From Actinomycetes bacterium (GTDB lineage Bacteria; Actinomycetota; Actinomycetes; Propionibacteriales; Propionibacteriaceae): a stretch of DNA of 62,419 bases. A program made the translations under genes and the position numbers. Numbering within the stretch: the first letter of the stretch is position 1; each line of letters begins with the position of its first letter. Location: the NCBI GenBank assembly GCA_023458095.1, contig JAEXAS010000019.1, positions 1 to 62,419 on the forward strand. The letters are read 5' to 3'. Positions 52,214 through 61,524 of this stretch are shown here, in pieces. The notes beneath the pieces are model-generated. The model did no database searches and was not told where the DNA came from. It was given only the letters and a program-made list of their open reading frames with translations.

Positions 52214-52231
52214 CAGACTCGATATGGTCTG
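52214..52231. promoter_or_regulatory. Inverted repeat CAGAC-N8-GTCTG upstream of aceE
   Basis: Five-base perfect arms about 43 bases before the aceE start, in the divergent promoter region. Candidate operator; the AT-rich TCGATATG centre could also contain a -10 element. Confidence 0.35.
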
Positions 52232-52274
52232 ACAAACGCAATGACCTGCGTACCCCCTCCCGAAAGGCTCCACC

Positions 52275-55037
52275 GTGGCCCGACGTGACTCAGTCGAAAT
52301 GATCCCGAACGGATTGCCGACGAACCTGCCCGACACCGACCCCGAGGAAACCTCGGAGTGGTTGGCATCACTGGATTCGATGGTCGGCACCGACGGCTTG
52401 AACCGTGCACGCTATGTGATGCTCAAACTGTTGGAAGAGGCGCGCATCAAGCACCTCGATCTTCCCGCGCTGACCGCCACCGACTACGTCAACACCATCC
52501 CCGCCGATGTCGAACCGGCCTATCCCGGCGATGTCGATCTGGAACGGCGCTTCCGTCGGCTGGTGCGCTGGAACGCCGCCATCATGGTGCATCGCGCGCA
52601 GCGCCCTGGCGTTGGGGTGGGCGGCCACATCTCCACCTATGCCTCCGCCTCCACGCTGTATGAAGTCGGGTTCAACCACTTCTTCCGCGGCAAGGATCAC
52701 CCCGGCGGTGGCGACCAGGTCTTCTTCCAAGGCCACGCCAGTCCCGGAATGTACTCGCGGGCCTTCTTGGAGGGTCGCTTGAGCGAGGCGGACCTGGACG
52801 GATTCCGCCAAGAGAAGAGTCACCTCGTCGATGGGCGCATCCGTGCGCTGCCGTCCTACCCTCATCCGCACCAGATGCCGAACTTCTGGGAGTTCCCGAC
52901 GGTGTCGATGGGTCTGGGGCCGATCAACGCCATCTACCAGGCGCAGTTCAACAAGTACCTGGCCAATCGGGGCATCAAGGACACTTCCCAGCAGCGGGTG
53001 TGGGCCTTCCTAGGCGACGGCGAGATGGACGAGGTCGAAAGCCGTGGCGCCCTGCAGTTGGCCGCCTATGAAGGGCTGGACAATCTCACCTTCGTCGTGA
53101 ACTGCAATCTGCAGCGCCTGGACGGTCCGGTGCGCGGCAACGGCAAGATCATGCAGGAACTGGAGAGCTTCTTCCGCGGCGCCGGTTGGAATGTCATCAA
53201 GGTCGTGTGGGGGCGTGGCTGGGATCCGCTGCTGGCCGCCGATACCGACGGGGCCTTGGTCAACCTGATGAATGCCACCACCGACGGCGACTATCAGACC
53301 TACAAGGCCAATGACGGCGCCTACGTCCGCGAGCACTTCTTCAACCGGGACCCGCATACCGCCGCCATGGTCGCCGATTGGTCCGATGAGCGGATCTGGA
53401 AGCTTGCCCGCGGTGGCCACGACTTCAACAAGGTGTATGCCGCCTACGCTGCGGCCACTTCCTTCACCGGTGCTCCCACCGTGGTGTTGGCGCATACGAT
53501 CAAGGGCTATTTCCTGGGCTCCCACTTCGCCGGACGCAACGCAACCCACCAGATGAAGAAGCTGGCGCTGGATGATCTCAAGCAGTTCCGGGACCGGCTG
53601 GACATGCCCATCACCGATGCCGTGCTGGAGGAGAACCCCTACCAGCCGCCCTATGTGAACCCCGGCCCGGAGGATGAGCGGGTCGACTATGCCCTCCAGC
53701 GGCGCCGCGCCCTGGGCGGTTGGGTGCCGGAGCGGCGGAACAATCCCGCCCCGGTGCCACTGCCGGAGCCCAAGGCCTATGAAGCTGCCCGGAAGGGCTC
53801 AGGAAATCAGCCGGTGGCCACCACGATGGCCTGGGTGCGGCTGCTCAAGGACCTCATGCGCGACAAGGGCTTCGCTGCTCGGGTGGTGCCGATCATTCCG
53901 GACGAGGCCCGTACCTTCGGCATGGATTCTCTGTTCCCGACCCTGAAGATCTACTCTCCGCACGGCCAGAACTACACCCCGGTCGACAACGACTTGATGC
54001 TGGCCTATCGGGAGAGCAAACAGGGCCAGATCCTGCACATGGGGATCAACGAGGCCGGCTCGGTGGCCGCCTTCACCGCAGCGGGTAGTTCCTATGCCAC
54101 GCATGGGGTCGCAATGGTGCCGATCTATGTGTTCTATTCGATGTTCGGCTTCCAGCGCACCGGCGACGCCCTGTGGGCGGCGGCTGACCAGTTGGCCCGC
54201 GGGTTCCTGATCGGAGCCACCGCCGGTCGCACGACCTTGACCGGTGAAGGTACTCAGCACATGGATGGCCACAGTCACCAGTTGGCGGCGACCAACCCGT
54301 CCGTGGTGGCCTACGACCCGGCCTATGCCTACGAGATCGCCCACATCATGGCCGATGGCCTGCGCCGGATGTACGGGGAGAATCCCGAAGACGTCATCTA
54401 CTACCTGACGGTCTACAACGAGCCGATGGTGCAACCTGCCGAGCCGGACGGTGTCGAGGTCGAAGGAATCCTGCGGGGTATGTACCTGCTGGCTGAAGGC
54501 AGTTTCGACGGCGTCAACGCCGATGCTCGGCGCGCCCAGTTGTTGGCCTCGGGCGTGGCGGTGCCGTGGGCATTGGAGGCCCAAGAACTGCTCAAACGGG
54601 ACTTCGGCGTGGTCGCTGATGTGTGGAGCGTCACCAGTTGGAACGAGTTGCGCCGCGATGGCCTGGCTGTGGATGCGCAGCGGTTCCGTCATCCCGACCA
54701 GCCGACGCCGCAGCCCTGGGTGACCCAGAAGCTGGCCGGACGGCCCGGTCCGGTGGTCGCAGTGTCGGACTACATGCGCGGGGTGCCCGACCAGATTCAG
54801 AACTGGGTGCCGGGGCGGTTCGTCTCCTTGGGGGCCGACGGCTTCGGTTTCTCCGACACCAGGGCGGCGGCACGACGATTCTTCGGGATCGACGGACCGT
54901 CGATTGCGGTTCGGACTTTGCAGCAGTTGGCCGCCGACGGCGACGTGGATCCCTCCTGGCCGGCGAAGGCTGCTGAGTTGTACCGACTCGACGATGTGAC
55001 TGCGGGCAGTTCCGGTGTCGTCGGAGGCGACTCCTGA
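52275..55037 (+). CDS. aceE: Pyruvate dehydrogenase E1 component (homodimeric)
   Basis: 920 residues. Thiamine-diphosphate enzyme converting pyruvate to acetyl groups for E2. Visible: HISTYASASTLYEVGFNHFF, TPP motif VWAFLGDGEMDEVESRGAL...VVNCNLQRLDGPV, NEAGSVAAFTAAGSSYATHG, GEGTQHMDGHSH, and a C-terminal KRDFGVVADVWSVTSWN. Length fits AceE. GTG 52275 follows GAAAGG. E2 and E3 genes are not in the window. Confidence 0.97.
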   Translation: MARRDSVEMIPNGLPTNLPDTDPEETSEWLASLDSMVGTDGLNRARYVMLKLLEEARIKHLDLPALTATDYVNTIPADVEPAYPGDVDLERRFRRLVRWNAAIMVHRAQRPGVGVGGHISTYASASTLYEVGFNHFFRGKDHPGGGDQVFFQGHASPGMYSRAFLEGRLSEADLDGFRQEKSHLVDGRIRALPSYPHPHQMPNFWEFPTVSMGLGPINAIYQAQFNKYLANRGIKDTSQQRVWAFLGDGEMDEVESRGALQLAAYEGLDNLTFVVNCNLQRLDGPVRGNGKIMQELESFFRGAGWNVIKVVWGRGWDPLLAADTDGALVNLMNATTDGDYQTYKANDGAYVREHFFNRDPHTAAMVADWSDERIWKLARGGHDFNKVYAAYAAATSFTGAPTVVLAHTIKGYFLGSHFAGRNATHQMKKLALDDLKQFRDRLDMPITDAVLEENPYQPPYVNPGPEDERVDYALQRRRALGGWVPERRNNPAPVPLPEPKAYEAARKGSGNQPVATTMAWVRLLKDLMRDKGFAARVVPIIPDEARTFGMDSLFPTLKIYSPHGQNYTPVDNDLMLAYRESKQGQILHMGINEAGSVAAFTAAGSSYATHGVAMVPIYVFYSMFGFQRTGDALWAAADQLARGFLIGATAGRTTLTGEGTQHMDGHSHQLAATNPSVVAYDPAYAYEIAHIMADGLRRMYGENPEDVIYYLTVYNEPMVQPAEPDGVEVEGILRGMYLLAEGSFDGVNADARRAQLLASGVAVPWALEAQELLKRDFGVVADVWSVTSWNELRRDGLAVDAQRFRHPDQPTPQPWVTQKLAGRPGPVVAVSDYMRGVPDQIQNWVPGRFVSLGADGFGFSDTRAAARRFFGIDGPSIAVRTLQQLAADGDVDPSWPAKAAELYRLDDVTAGSSGVVGGDS

Positions 55038-55155
55038 GGTCTCCGATCACCACGGCGCCACGCCGGGGTGTGGGCACCGTCTTTCCTCATGAGGCCGGAT
55101 CTGGCAGGCTGATCAGCACCTATTCGTGTCCGCAACAGAGGTAGGGGAGATAAGC

Positions 55156-55578
55156 GTGAGTACCGCGCCCGGAACGGCGGCAGCGTCGTCCGCGGCCTTG
55201 TTGGGCATCGTGCCAGGTCTGGCTGTTCAGGAACTTGGCTGGGATTCGGACGTCGACGAGGATCTGCGCTCCGAGATTCTTGATGTGTTGACAGAGGACT
55301 TTGTCTATGAAGCCATCGAAGCAGTGGATGTCGTTCTGCTGTGGTGGCGCGAGGAAGACGGCGATGTGGCCGATGGTCTGGTCGACGCCCTTACCGATCT
55401 GAGTGCCACGGGCTATCTGTGGCTGATGACGCCACGAGTCGGGCGCGAGGGCTATGTCGAGCCTTCCGATCTTGCCGAGGCGGCCTTGACTGCGGGGCTG
55501 GCTTTGGCGAACACCCCGAACGTATCCAAAGACTGGCAGGCCCAGAAACTGGTGCGTCCGAAGGGCTCGCGGCGTTAG
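55156..55578 (+). CDS. DUF3052 protein
   Basis: 140 residues. Actinobacterial family usually found directly next to aceE, as here (118 bases after it). LLGIVPGLAVQELGWDSDVDEDLRSE, AVDVVLLWWREEDGDVAD, and GYLWLMTPRVGREGYVEPSDLAEAALTAGL. Function unknown. GTG 55156 has GGGGAGA upstream; ATG-like extensions lack a site. Confidence 0.85.
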   Translation: MSTAPGTAAASSAALLGIVPGLAVQELGWDSDVDEDLRSEILDVLTEDFVYEAIEAVDVVLLWWREEDGDVADGLVDALTDLSATGYLWLMTPRVGREGYVEPSDLAEAALTAGLALANTPNVSKDWQAQKLVRPKGSRR

Positions 55579-55750
55579 CCGCACGTGCCTGTGCCTTGCT
55601 TCGGCTTGGTGGGGCAGGCCCGGTTTGTGAGCTGCCGCCCTCGGCAAGGATCCGAGGCGAGTGCCGTCCCAACAGGCTCTGAGGTGGCTGCCTGACTCCT
55701 GGTGATCACGGTGCGCAGGCGAGGCGTGACGGCGCTCTGGCGGCACGGGG

Positions 55751-55824
55751 TGGGCGCAAAGGGACTCGAACCCCTGACCCCCTCCTTGTAAGGGAGGTGC
55801 TCTAACCAACTGAGCTATGCGCCC
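55751..55824 (-). tRNA. tRNA-Val (UAC)
   Basis: Minus-strand cloverleaf: acceptor GGGCGCA (55824-55818) with TGCGCCC (55758-55752), anticodon loop CTTACAA (UAC), T-loop TTCGAGT. CCA is not encoded. Confidence 0.96.
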
Positions 55825-56407
55825 CGGCGCCCCATCTTAGGGGAGTGCCCTGGTGGGCGCATTCTCACCTCGGTGCGGCGCGTCCTGTGGATGGGTCTGT
55901 GGATAGTGGCTATTATTTCCGGCCCGTTTGTGGTGTGGTCAGGCAGGATGCCTTCTGAAACGCATCAAGTGGGCACTCAGACCCCCGAGTCGGTCGATCA
56001 GAGACGCCTGCTGCTGGGTATACCTGGCGGGGTGTCCGTGCCTGCTGCTGAGTGTCAACCTATTGAAAAGCCTAGTCAAGCGATGGTATCTCGGTTGCTC
56101 CGGGTGGGTGCTGGGAGCCCTGCGAAGGTCGCGGCCTGCGCGCGAATGCGGGGGAGTATTGGTGTTCGGTCCGCATTGAAATTCGTGGCCTCAGTAATTA
56201 CCTAGCGATATTTAGTCGCCTATTTAGGGTGCGGTTATCGTGGTGGTGTAGTGGTTTAGTGGTGAAAACTCCACCGATGGTGAGGGTTGCTCGCGACTCT
56301 GTGTCGCGAATGCGGTGGTGGCTGCATGCATAAGTGGGAAGGGGATCTGGCGGTGGCTTGAGTGGATGGCTGCATCGACGGCGATTCGCCTTGTCGGGCC
56401 CCAGACA

Positions 56408-56527
56408 GGGAAGGAGCCCGCCACGAACCGGGAGAGTTCTGCGGGCACTGCCGGGGGGCAGCAATCCGGCTCGGGGGGAACCGGAGTTCTTTTAGGGAGG
56501 TGGCTCGGGGGGAACCACTTGCCTGAT
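56408..56527 (-). ncRNA. Candidate 6C small RNA
   Basis: On the minus strand, two hairpins have identical loops TTCCCCCCGAG on different stems: GTGG/CCAC (56518-56500) and TCCGG/CCGGA (56485-56465). A third is CTGCC-CCCC-GGCAG (56461-56448). Two stem-loops with six or more cytosines define the actinobacterial 6C RNA. Stem changes with constant loops support selection. GCCCGC...GCGGGC (56446-56416) followed by TCCTTCCC could end transcription. TAAAGT at about 56536-56531 may be the -10 box. Ends are approximate. 6C RNAs are thought to base-pair with G-rich mRNA sites. Confidence 0.72.
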
Positions 56528-56620
56528 ACGTACTTTAGCGCAGGCGGTCGGGAGTAATGCAAGGTTTTCTCCAAAGAACCTCCACCCTTGGGTGAGTTTT
56601 TCTGCATTTGGTGTGCTTTT

Positions 56621-56661
56621 GTCCCCCCCAGGGGTGACTTTACGGTCACCCATAGGGGGAC
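56621..56661. promoter_or_regulatory. Nested palindrome upstream of prfB
   Basis: Outer arms GTCCCCC (56621-56627) and GGGGGAC (56655-56661) enclose inner arms GGGTGAC (56632-56638) and GTCACCC (56645-56651). Outer arms match the palindromes at 1970 and 2016. Operator or hairpin. Confidence 0.4.
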
Positions 56662-56753
56662 TTAGTGCCGAAGAATGCCGAATTGTGTTGGCAAAGATGG
56701 GGGTCTTGGCCCGCGGAGGTCGACTCACGACGGGACCGGTAGAGTAGGGCGTC

Positions 56754-57863
56754 GTGACTGTGGCAGACATGAGAGTGGCGCTGGGCGCCTTGGATCGCAC
56801 GCTCGGCTCCATCGAGATCGTGCTGGATCCCAGTTCCAAGAAGGCGAAGATCGCTGAACTGGCTGAAGCTGCCGCCGCACCGGACCTGTGGGACGACCAG
56901 GATCGTGCTCAGGCGGTGACCTCGCAGTTGTCGCGATTGCAGTCCGAGGTGGACCGCCTCACGGAGTTGCGTCGTCGGGTCGATGATCTGGCCGTCCTTA
57001 TTGATCTTGCTGAGGAGGAGGCCGATTCCGACACGCTGGCCGAGGTTCAGCGGGAAATGGCCTCACTGACCGCCGACATCGACGCCCTCGAGATTCGCAC
57101 GCTGCTCTCCGGGGAGTACGACCAGCGCGACGCCCTGGTCACGATCCGGTCCGAAGCTGGCGGCGTGGACGCGGCCGACTTCGCAGCCATGTTGTTGCGT
57201 ATGTACCTGCGCTGGGCGGAGCGGCATGGCTATGCCACCGAGGTCTACGACATCTCCTATGCCGAAGAGGCGGGCATCAAGTCAGCCACCTTCACGGTCA
57301 AGGAGCCGTTCGCCTATGGCTTGCTCTCCGTCGAGCAGGGGACGCATCGCCTAGTGCGGATCAGCCCCTTCGATAACCAGGGCCGGCGCCAGACGTCCTT
57401 TGCCGGTGTTGATGTGCTCCCGGTGACCGAGGAGACCGACCACATCGACATCCCGGAAGGCGATATTCGAGTCGATGTGTTCCGTTCGTCGGGTCCGGGT
57501 GGCCAGAGCGTGAACACCACCGACTCCGCGGTACGCATCACCCACCTGCCCACCGGCCTGGTGGTGTCTTGCCAGAACGAGAAGTCCCAACTGCAGAACA
57601 AGGCCGCCGCGCTGCGAGTGCTGCAGTCACGCCTGCTGGAGCGGGCTCGTGCTGAGAAGGAAGCCGAGATGCGCGAACTCAAGGGCGACGGGGGAAACTC
57701 CTGGGGTTCCCAGATGCGCTCCTATGTTCTGCATCCCTATCAGATGGTCAAGGACCTGCGGACAAATCACGAAGTCGGCAACCCGGATGCGGTCTTCGAT
57801 GGCGACTTGGACGGCTTCATCGATGCCGGGGTGCGGTGGCGGCGTCAGCAGGGCGAGCGCTGA
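56754..57863 (+). CDS. prfB: Peptide chain release factor 2
   Basis: 369 residues. Terminates translation at UGA and UAA. SPFDNQGRRQTSF contains the UGA-recognition motif SPF, and GGQ is in SSGPGGQSVNTTDSA. The gene is one continuous frame without the +1 programmed frameshift found in many other bacteria. GTG 56754 (ATG 56769 is an alternative). Confidence 0.96.
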   Translation: MTVADMRVALGALDRTLGSIEIVLDPSSKKAKIAELAEAAAAPDLWDDQDRAQAVTSQLSRLQSEVDRLTELRRRVDDLAVLIDLAEEEADSDTLAEVQREMASLTADIDALEIRTLLSGEYDQRDALVTIRSEAGGVDAADFAAMLLRMYLRWAERHGYATEVYDISYAEEAGIKSATFTVKEPFAYGLLSVEQGTHRLVRISPFDNQGRRQTSFAGVDVLPVTEETDHIDIPEGDIRVDVFRSSGPGGQSVNTTDSAVRITHLPTGLVVSCQNEKSQLQNKAAALRVLQSRLLERARAEKEAEMRELKGDGGNSWGSQMRSYVLHPYQMVKDLRTNHEVGNPDAVFDGDLDGFIDAGVRWRRQQGER

Positions 57864-57978
57864 CACGCCGGTCGGGTTGAGTTGACCTGGCCTGCCCGGC
57901 ACCTACACTGCAAGCAGGCCGTCCTTGGCGTTTGTTAAGGATTCCTTCCCCATTGTCTAGCTGGCCAGGCACCGTATC

Positions 57979-58665
57979 GTGATCCGTTTTGAAGAAGTCA
58001 CCAAGACCTACAACGGTCAATCGCGCCCTGCGCTGAACAAGGTGAGCGTGGAGATCGAGAAGGGGGAGTTCGCCTTCTTGGTGGGCACCTCCGGCTCGGG
58101 CAAGTCCACCTTCATGCGCTTGATCCTGCGGGAGTACCTCCCCACTTCGGGCCGCATTCATGTGGCCGGCAAGGAGCTGGGCCGTCTGCACAGTTGGCAG
58201 GTGCCTGCGCTGCGCCGCAAGATCGGCACCGTGTTTCAAGACTTCCGCCTGTTGCCGGGCAAGACGGTCAACGAGAACGTTGCCTTCGCCCTGCAGGTGA
58301 TCGGCAAACCTAATTCGGTGATTCGTCGGGTGGTTCCTGAGACGCTGGAGCTGGTGGGTCTGGAGGGCAAGGGTGACCGACTGCCCGAGGAACTGTCCGG
58401 CGGTGAACAGCAGCGAGTGGCGATTGCACGGGCCTTTGTGAATCGGCCGGCGATCATGATCTGCGACGAGCCGACCGGAAACCTCGACCCCGCGACCAGC
58501 GTGGGAATCATGAAGCTGCTGGATCGGATCAATCGCGCCGACACCACGGTGGTGATGGCCACTCACGACGCGAACATCGTCGACCAGATGCGCAAACGAG
58601 TCATCGAGTTGTCCAATGGCAACTTGGTGCGCGACCAGAGCAAGGGTGTCTATGGCTATCAGTGA
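57979..58665 (+). CDS. ftsE: Cell-division ABC transporter ATPase FtsE
   Basis: 228 residues. IRFEEVTKTYNGQSRPALN, Walker A GTSGSGKST, signature LSGGEQQRVAIARA, Walker B MICDEPTGNLDP, H-loop ATHD. With FtsX it activates peptidoglycan hydrolases at the septum. GTG 57979. Next gene after 30 bases. Confidence 0.96.
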   Translation: MIRFEEVTKTYNGQSRPALNKVSVEIEKGEFAFLVGTSGSGKSTFMRLILREYLPTSGRIHVAGKELGRLHSWQVPALRRKIGTVFQDFRLLPGKTVNENVAFALQVIGKPNSVIRRVVPETLELVGLEGKGDRLPEELSGGEQQRVAIARAFVNRPAIMICDEPTGNLDPATSVGIMKLLDRINRADTTVVMATHDANIVDQMRKRVIELSNGNLVRDQSKGVYGYQ

Positions 58666-58695
58666 GCGTGTGGGACGGCTCAAGGAGGCCCGGCG

Positions 58696-59604
58696 ATGAG
58701 GCACACCTGGACTGAGACGTGGTCGGGGTTGCGGCGCAACGCGTCCATGACCTTCGCCGTCATCGTGACGATGTGGGTTTCGCTGTCGCTGTTCGGGATC
58801 GGATTGCTGGCCGCCGAGCAGGTGGAGCTGTTCAAGGGCCGCTGGTACGACAAGATCGAGATCAGCGTGTTCTTGTGTACGCCCAGCTCCCCGGCGAATG
58901 CAGAGAACTGCACCCCGAAGGAGAGCACCACCGACGCGCAGCGGCAGGCGATCGAGCAGACACTGCGGTCAAACCCTGAGACCGCCGATGTCTTCTACGA
59001 GAGCAAGCAGGAAGCCTTCGCGGAGTTCAAACAGATCTATGCCGATTCCCCGCTGCTGTCCACGATGACGGTGGAGATGATGTCGGATTCCTTCCGGGTG
59101 AAGCTGCGCGATCCCACGCAATACCAAGGTGTGGTCTCCTCGGTGGCTGGCATGCCGGGGGTGGAATCGGTGAACGATTTGCACAAGCTGCTGGACCCGC
59201 TGTTCGCCTGGCTGAACCTGGCTCGTTGGGCGACGATCGGAACCAGTGCTTTGCTTTTACTCGCCGCAGCACTGCAAATCAGTAACACTATTCGTATGGC
59301 CGCTCATGCTCGCCGGCGAGAGATCGGCATCATGCGTCTGGTGGGGGCCTCCAACTGGTACATCATGTTGCCCTTCCTGTTGGAGTCCCTGGTTGCGGCC
59401 GCCGTCGGTGCCGTGTTGGCATCGCTCACCTTGGCTGCGCTGGAGAAGTTCGTGATTCTCGACGGAGCGAAACGGCAACTCTCAGGCCAACACTGGATCG
59501 AATGGAGTCACGTCGGTCTGGCCACGGCAATTATCACCGGGGTGGCCATTGTGCTTTCGGTCATTCCCACCTTGATCGCGACCCGGAGGTTCCTCCGGGT
59601 CTAA
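58696..59604 (+). CDS. ftsX: Cell-division protein FtsX
   Basis: 302 residues. TM1 (FAVIVTMWVSLSLFGIGLLAA), an extracytoplasmic domain with a Cys pair (FLCTPSSPANAENCTPK), then three C-terminal TMs (ATIGTSALLLLAAALQISNTIRM; LLESLVAAAVGAVLASLTL; VGLATAIITGVAIVLSVIPT). The RRREIGIMRLVGAS coupling helix is visible as RRREIGIM-like ARRREIGIMRLVGA. Signals from FtsE to a hydrolase outside; that hydrolase is probably the next gene. Confidence 0.95.
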   Translation: MRHTWTETWSGLRRNASMTFAVIVTMWVSLSLFGIGLLAAEQVELFKGRWYDKIEISVFLCTPSSPANAENCTPKESTTDAQRQAIEQTLRSNPETADVFYESKQEAFAEFKQIYADSPLLSTMTVEMMSDSFRVKLRDPTQYQGVVSSVAGMPGVESVNDLHKLLDPLFAWLNLARWATIGTSALLLLAAALQISNTIRMAAHARRREIGIMRLVGASNWYIMLPFLLESLVAAAVGAVLASLTLAALEKFVILDGAKRQLSGQHWIEWSHVGLATAIITGVAIVLSVIPTLIATRRFLRV

Positions 59605-59624
59605 CCGACTGATTGGACAGTATC

Positions 59625-60893
59625 GTGCGGGTGTCTTCCTCCACCTCAAACGTACCTCGACCACACAGACGAAGGTCTCTGGCCGCGACACCGCTGGGTG
59701 TTGTCGTTCTTGCGCTCATGCTCAGCCTCATCCTGGGTGGGATCACCCCCGCCAGCGCCGACAGCCTCAAGGATGCGCGCGAGAAGGTGCGCAAGCAGAT
59801 GGTGACCGCTAAGAAGGCCGTCAACAGTGGCAAGTCCGCGCTGGCGCGGGCCGAAGCTGCGCTGCTGGCATCGCAGCGATCCCTCGCTCAGGCCAGGGCG
59901 GACCTCAACACCGCCGAGACCAGGTTGACGGCCGCCCGTGCCGCCGACGCAGTCCTGGTCGCGCAGCTGAAGGTCGCCACCGACGCCGCCACGGCGGCTG
60001 CTGCGGTGGAGCGGCAGGCGCAGCAGGAGGTTGACAAGCAGAAGGACCTTATCGCGGTTGCTGCCCGCACGGCCTATCAGCAGCAGACCGGTTTGCAGGG
60101 CTGGGCGCTGGTCTTTGGTGCCGAGACCCCGCGGGACCTCGCCTCACGGGTGCAGTGGAATCAGACGATCTTCGACACCACCGCGGTGCAGTTCCAGCAC
60201 CTCTCGGAGCTGGAACACCAAGCCGAGGTTGCGCGCCAGCAACGTGTCGCGGCCCAGAAGGCGGTTGCCGACAAGCGCAAGGCGAGTGCCGCCAATGTGG
60301 TGGCGACTCAGAAGCTGGCCGATCAGGCCGATCAGTCTCGAGCCAAGGTCGCCACCTTGGTCGCAACCAATGCCCGGCTGCGCAAGGTCGCCGAGACCGA
60401 ACTTGCTGCCGACAAGAAGGCCTACGACCGCTTGCAGGCCGAAGAGGCGAAGCTAACCGCCAAGATCAGTGGCGACGACTCCAACTACTACAACCCGAAC
60501 GGCTTTATCCGGCCGGTGAAGGCCCCTGCCGGGTCACCCTTCGGCATGCGGTACCACCCGATCCTGCATTACTGGCGGATGCACTGGGGCACCGATTTTG
60601 GTGCCTCCTGTGGCACCCCGATCCGGGCCATGGCCAACGGCAAGGTGGTGGAAGCAGGCCCGACCAGCTACGGCTTCGGCAAGTGGACGGTGATCAGCTA
60701 CGGCCGCATGTACGGCGCGAACCTCTCCAGTGGCTACGCCCACCAGTCCAAGATCGTGGTCCACGCCGGACAATCGGTGAAGCAGGGTCAAATCGTCGGC
60801 TACGTCGGCAGCACCGGTTTGAGCACGGGCTGCCATCTGCATCTGCAGATCTATCGCAACGGACAGCGGGTCAATCCGATGCGCTACCTGTGA
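59625..60893 (+). CDS. Coiled-coil M23 (LytM) murein hydrolase, likely FtsEX partner
   Basis: About 422 residues (GTG 59625; TTG 59613 possible; no strong site). Signal peptide (LGVVVLALMLSLILGGITPASA), coiled coil about residues 45-285 rich in A/K/E, then LytM: HPILHYWRMHWGTDFGA (H-x3-D zinc ligands) and GCHLHLQIYRNGQ (HxH). Same layout as EnvC/RipC-type FtsX-activated peptidoglycan hydrolases. Follows ftsX by about 20 bases. Confidence 0.92.
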   Translation: MRVSSSTSNVPRPHRRRSLAATPLGVVVLALMLSLILGGITPASADSLKDAREKVRKQMVTAKKAVNSGKSALARAEAALLASQRSLAQARADLNTAETRLTAARAADAVLVAQLKVATDAATAAAAVERQAQQEVDKQKDLIAVAARTAYQQQTGLQGWALVFGAETPRDLASRVQWNQTIFDTTAVQFQHLSELEHQAEVARQQRVAAQKAVADKRKASAANVVATQKLADQADQSRAKVATLVATNARLRKVAETELAADKKAYDRLQAEEAKLTAKISGDDSNYYNPNGFIRPVKAPAGSPFGMRYHPILHYWRMHWGTDFGASCGTPIRAMANGKVVEAGPTSYGFGKWTVISYGRMYGANLSSGYAHQSKIVVHAGQSVKQGQIVGYVGSTGLSTGCHLHLQIYRNGQRVNPMRYL

Positions 60894-60954
60894 GCGGACC
60901 GCTGCCGGCAGTTGGTAGGCTGGCGCGGTTCTCACGATCCCAGGAGGTGCAGCC

Positions 60955-61431
60955 ATGCCCAGGCCCAAAGGGCGGGTATTGGTGGCGCAGAATCGCAAGG
61001 CGCGCCACGACTACCACCTTCACGACCGCTTCGAGGCGGGCATGGTGCTCACCGGAACCGAGGTGAAGTCGCTTCGCGCCGGGCGAGCCTCTCTGGTGGA
61101 CGCCTTCGCCACCGTCGATGACGGCGAGGTGTGGCTGCGCAATGCCCACATTCCCGAGTACTCCTTCGGGACCTTCACCAATCACGCCACCAAGCGCAAT
61201 CGCAAGCTTCTCCTTCACCGCAAGGAGATCGACAAGCTCGATCGAGAAACGGCCTCCTCTGGCCGCACCATCGTGCCCCTAGCCATCTACTTCGTGGATG
61301 GCTACGCCAAGGTCGAGCTGGCCGTCGCCACCGGTAAGCGCGATTGGGACAAACGCCAAGACATCGCCGCCCGTGACGCCAACCGCGACGCGCAACGCGA
61401 GCTGGCCGCCCGCAACCGCGGCGAACGCTAG
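60955..61431 (+). CDS. smpB: SsrA-binding protein
   Basis: 158 residues. Binds tmRNA for ribosome rescue. VAQNRKARHDYHLHDRFEAG, GTEVKSLRAGRASLVDAF, NAHIPEYSFGTFTNH, and C-terminal GKRDWDKRQDIAARDANRD. GGAGGTGCAGCC precedes ATG 60955. The ssrA gene is about 0.6 kb downstream. Confidence 0.97.
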   Translation: MPRPKGRVLVAQNRKARHDYHLHDRFEAGMVLTGTEVKSLRAGRASLVDAFATVDDGEVWLRNAHIPEYSFGTFTNHATKRNRKLLLHRKEIDKLDRETASSGRTIVPLAIYFVDGYAKVELAVATGKRDWDKRQDIAARDANRDAQRELAARNRGER

Positions 61432-61447
61432 CCGTCGGCTCCATCCA

Positions 61448-61515
61448 CAAACGCTCCCAAAAGGCGCAGGTGCTCCCGAACCTTCGGGAGCACCTGCGCC
61501 TTTTGGGAGCGTTTG
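61448..61515. terminator. Perfect 33-base inverted repeat between smpB and FKBP genes
   Basis: Arms 61448-61480 and 61483-61515 are exact complements with a 2-base CC centre. Sits between two convergent stops (61431 and 61525) and includes AAAA/TTTT internal runs, so it should terminate transcription in both directions. Its length and perfection are unusual for a terminator. Confidence 0.85.
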
Positions 61516-61524
61516 GGTGGAGGA

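Larger units (their letters stand above)
55825..56753. other. 929-base intergenic region
   Basis: Frames here (for example 55873-56205) have no domain, no site and atypical composition. About 56160-56240 is AT-rich. It contains the 6C RNA candidate and a nested palindrome, and otherwise nothing I can support. Confidence 0.6.

Noticed and set aside
55873..56205. 110-codon frame with a hydrophobic start
   Set aside because: No ribosome-binding site, odd composition, no domain. It may be decayed DNA.
56754..56850. Programmed +1 frameshift in prfB
   Set aside because: The frame is continuous from GTG 56754; no in-frame TGA with a slippery site is present.
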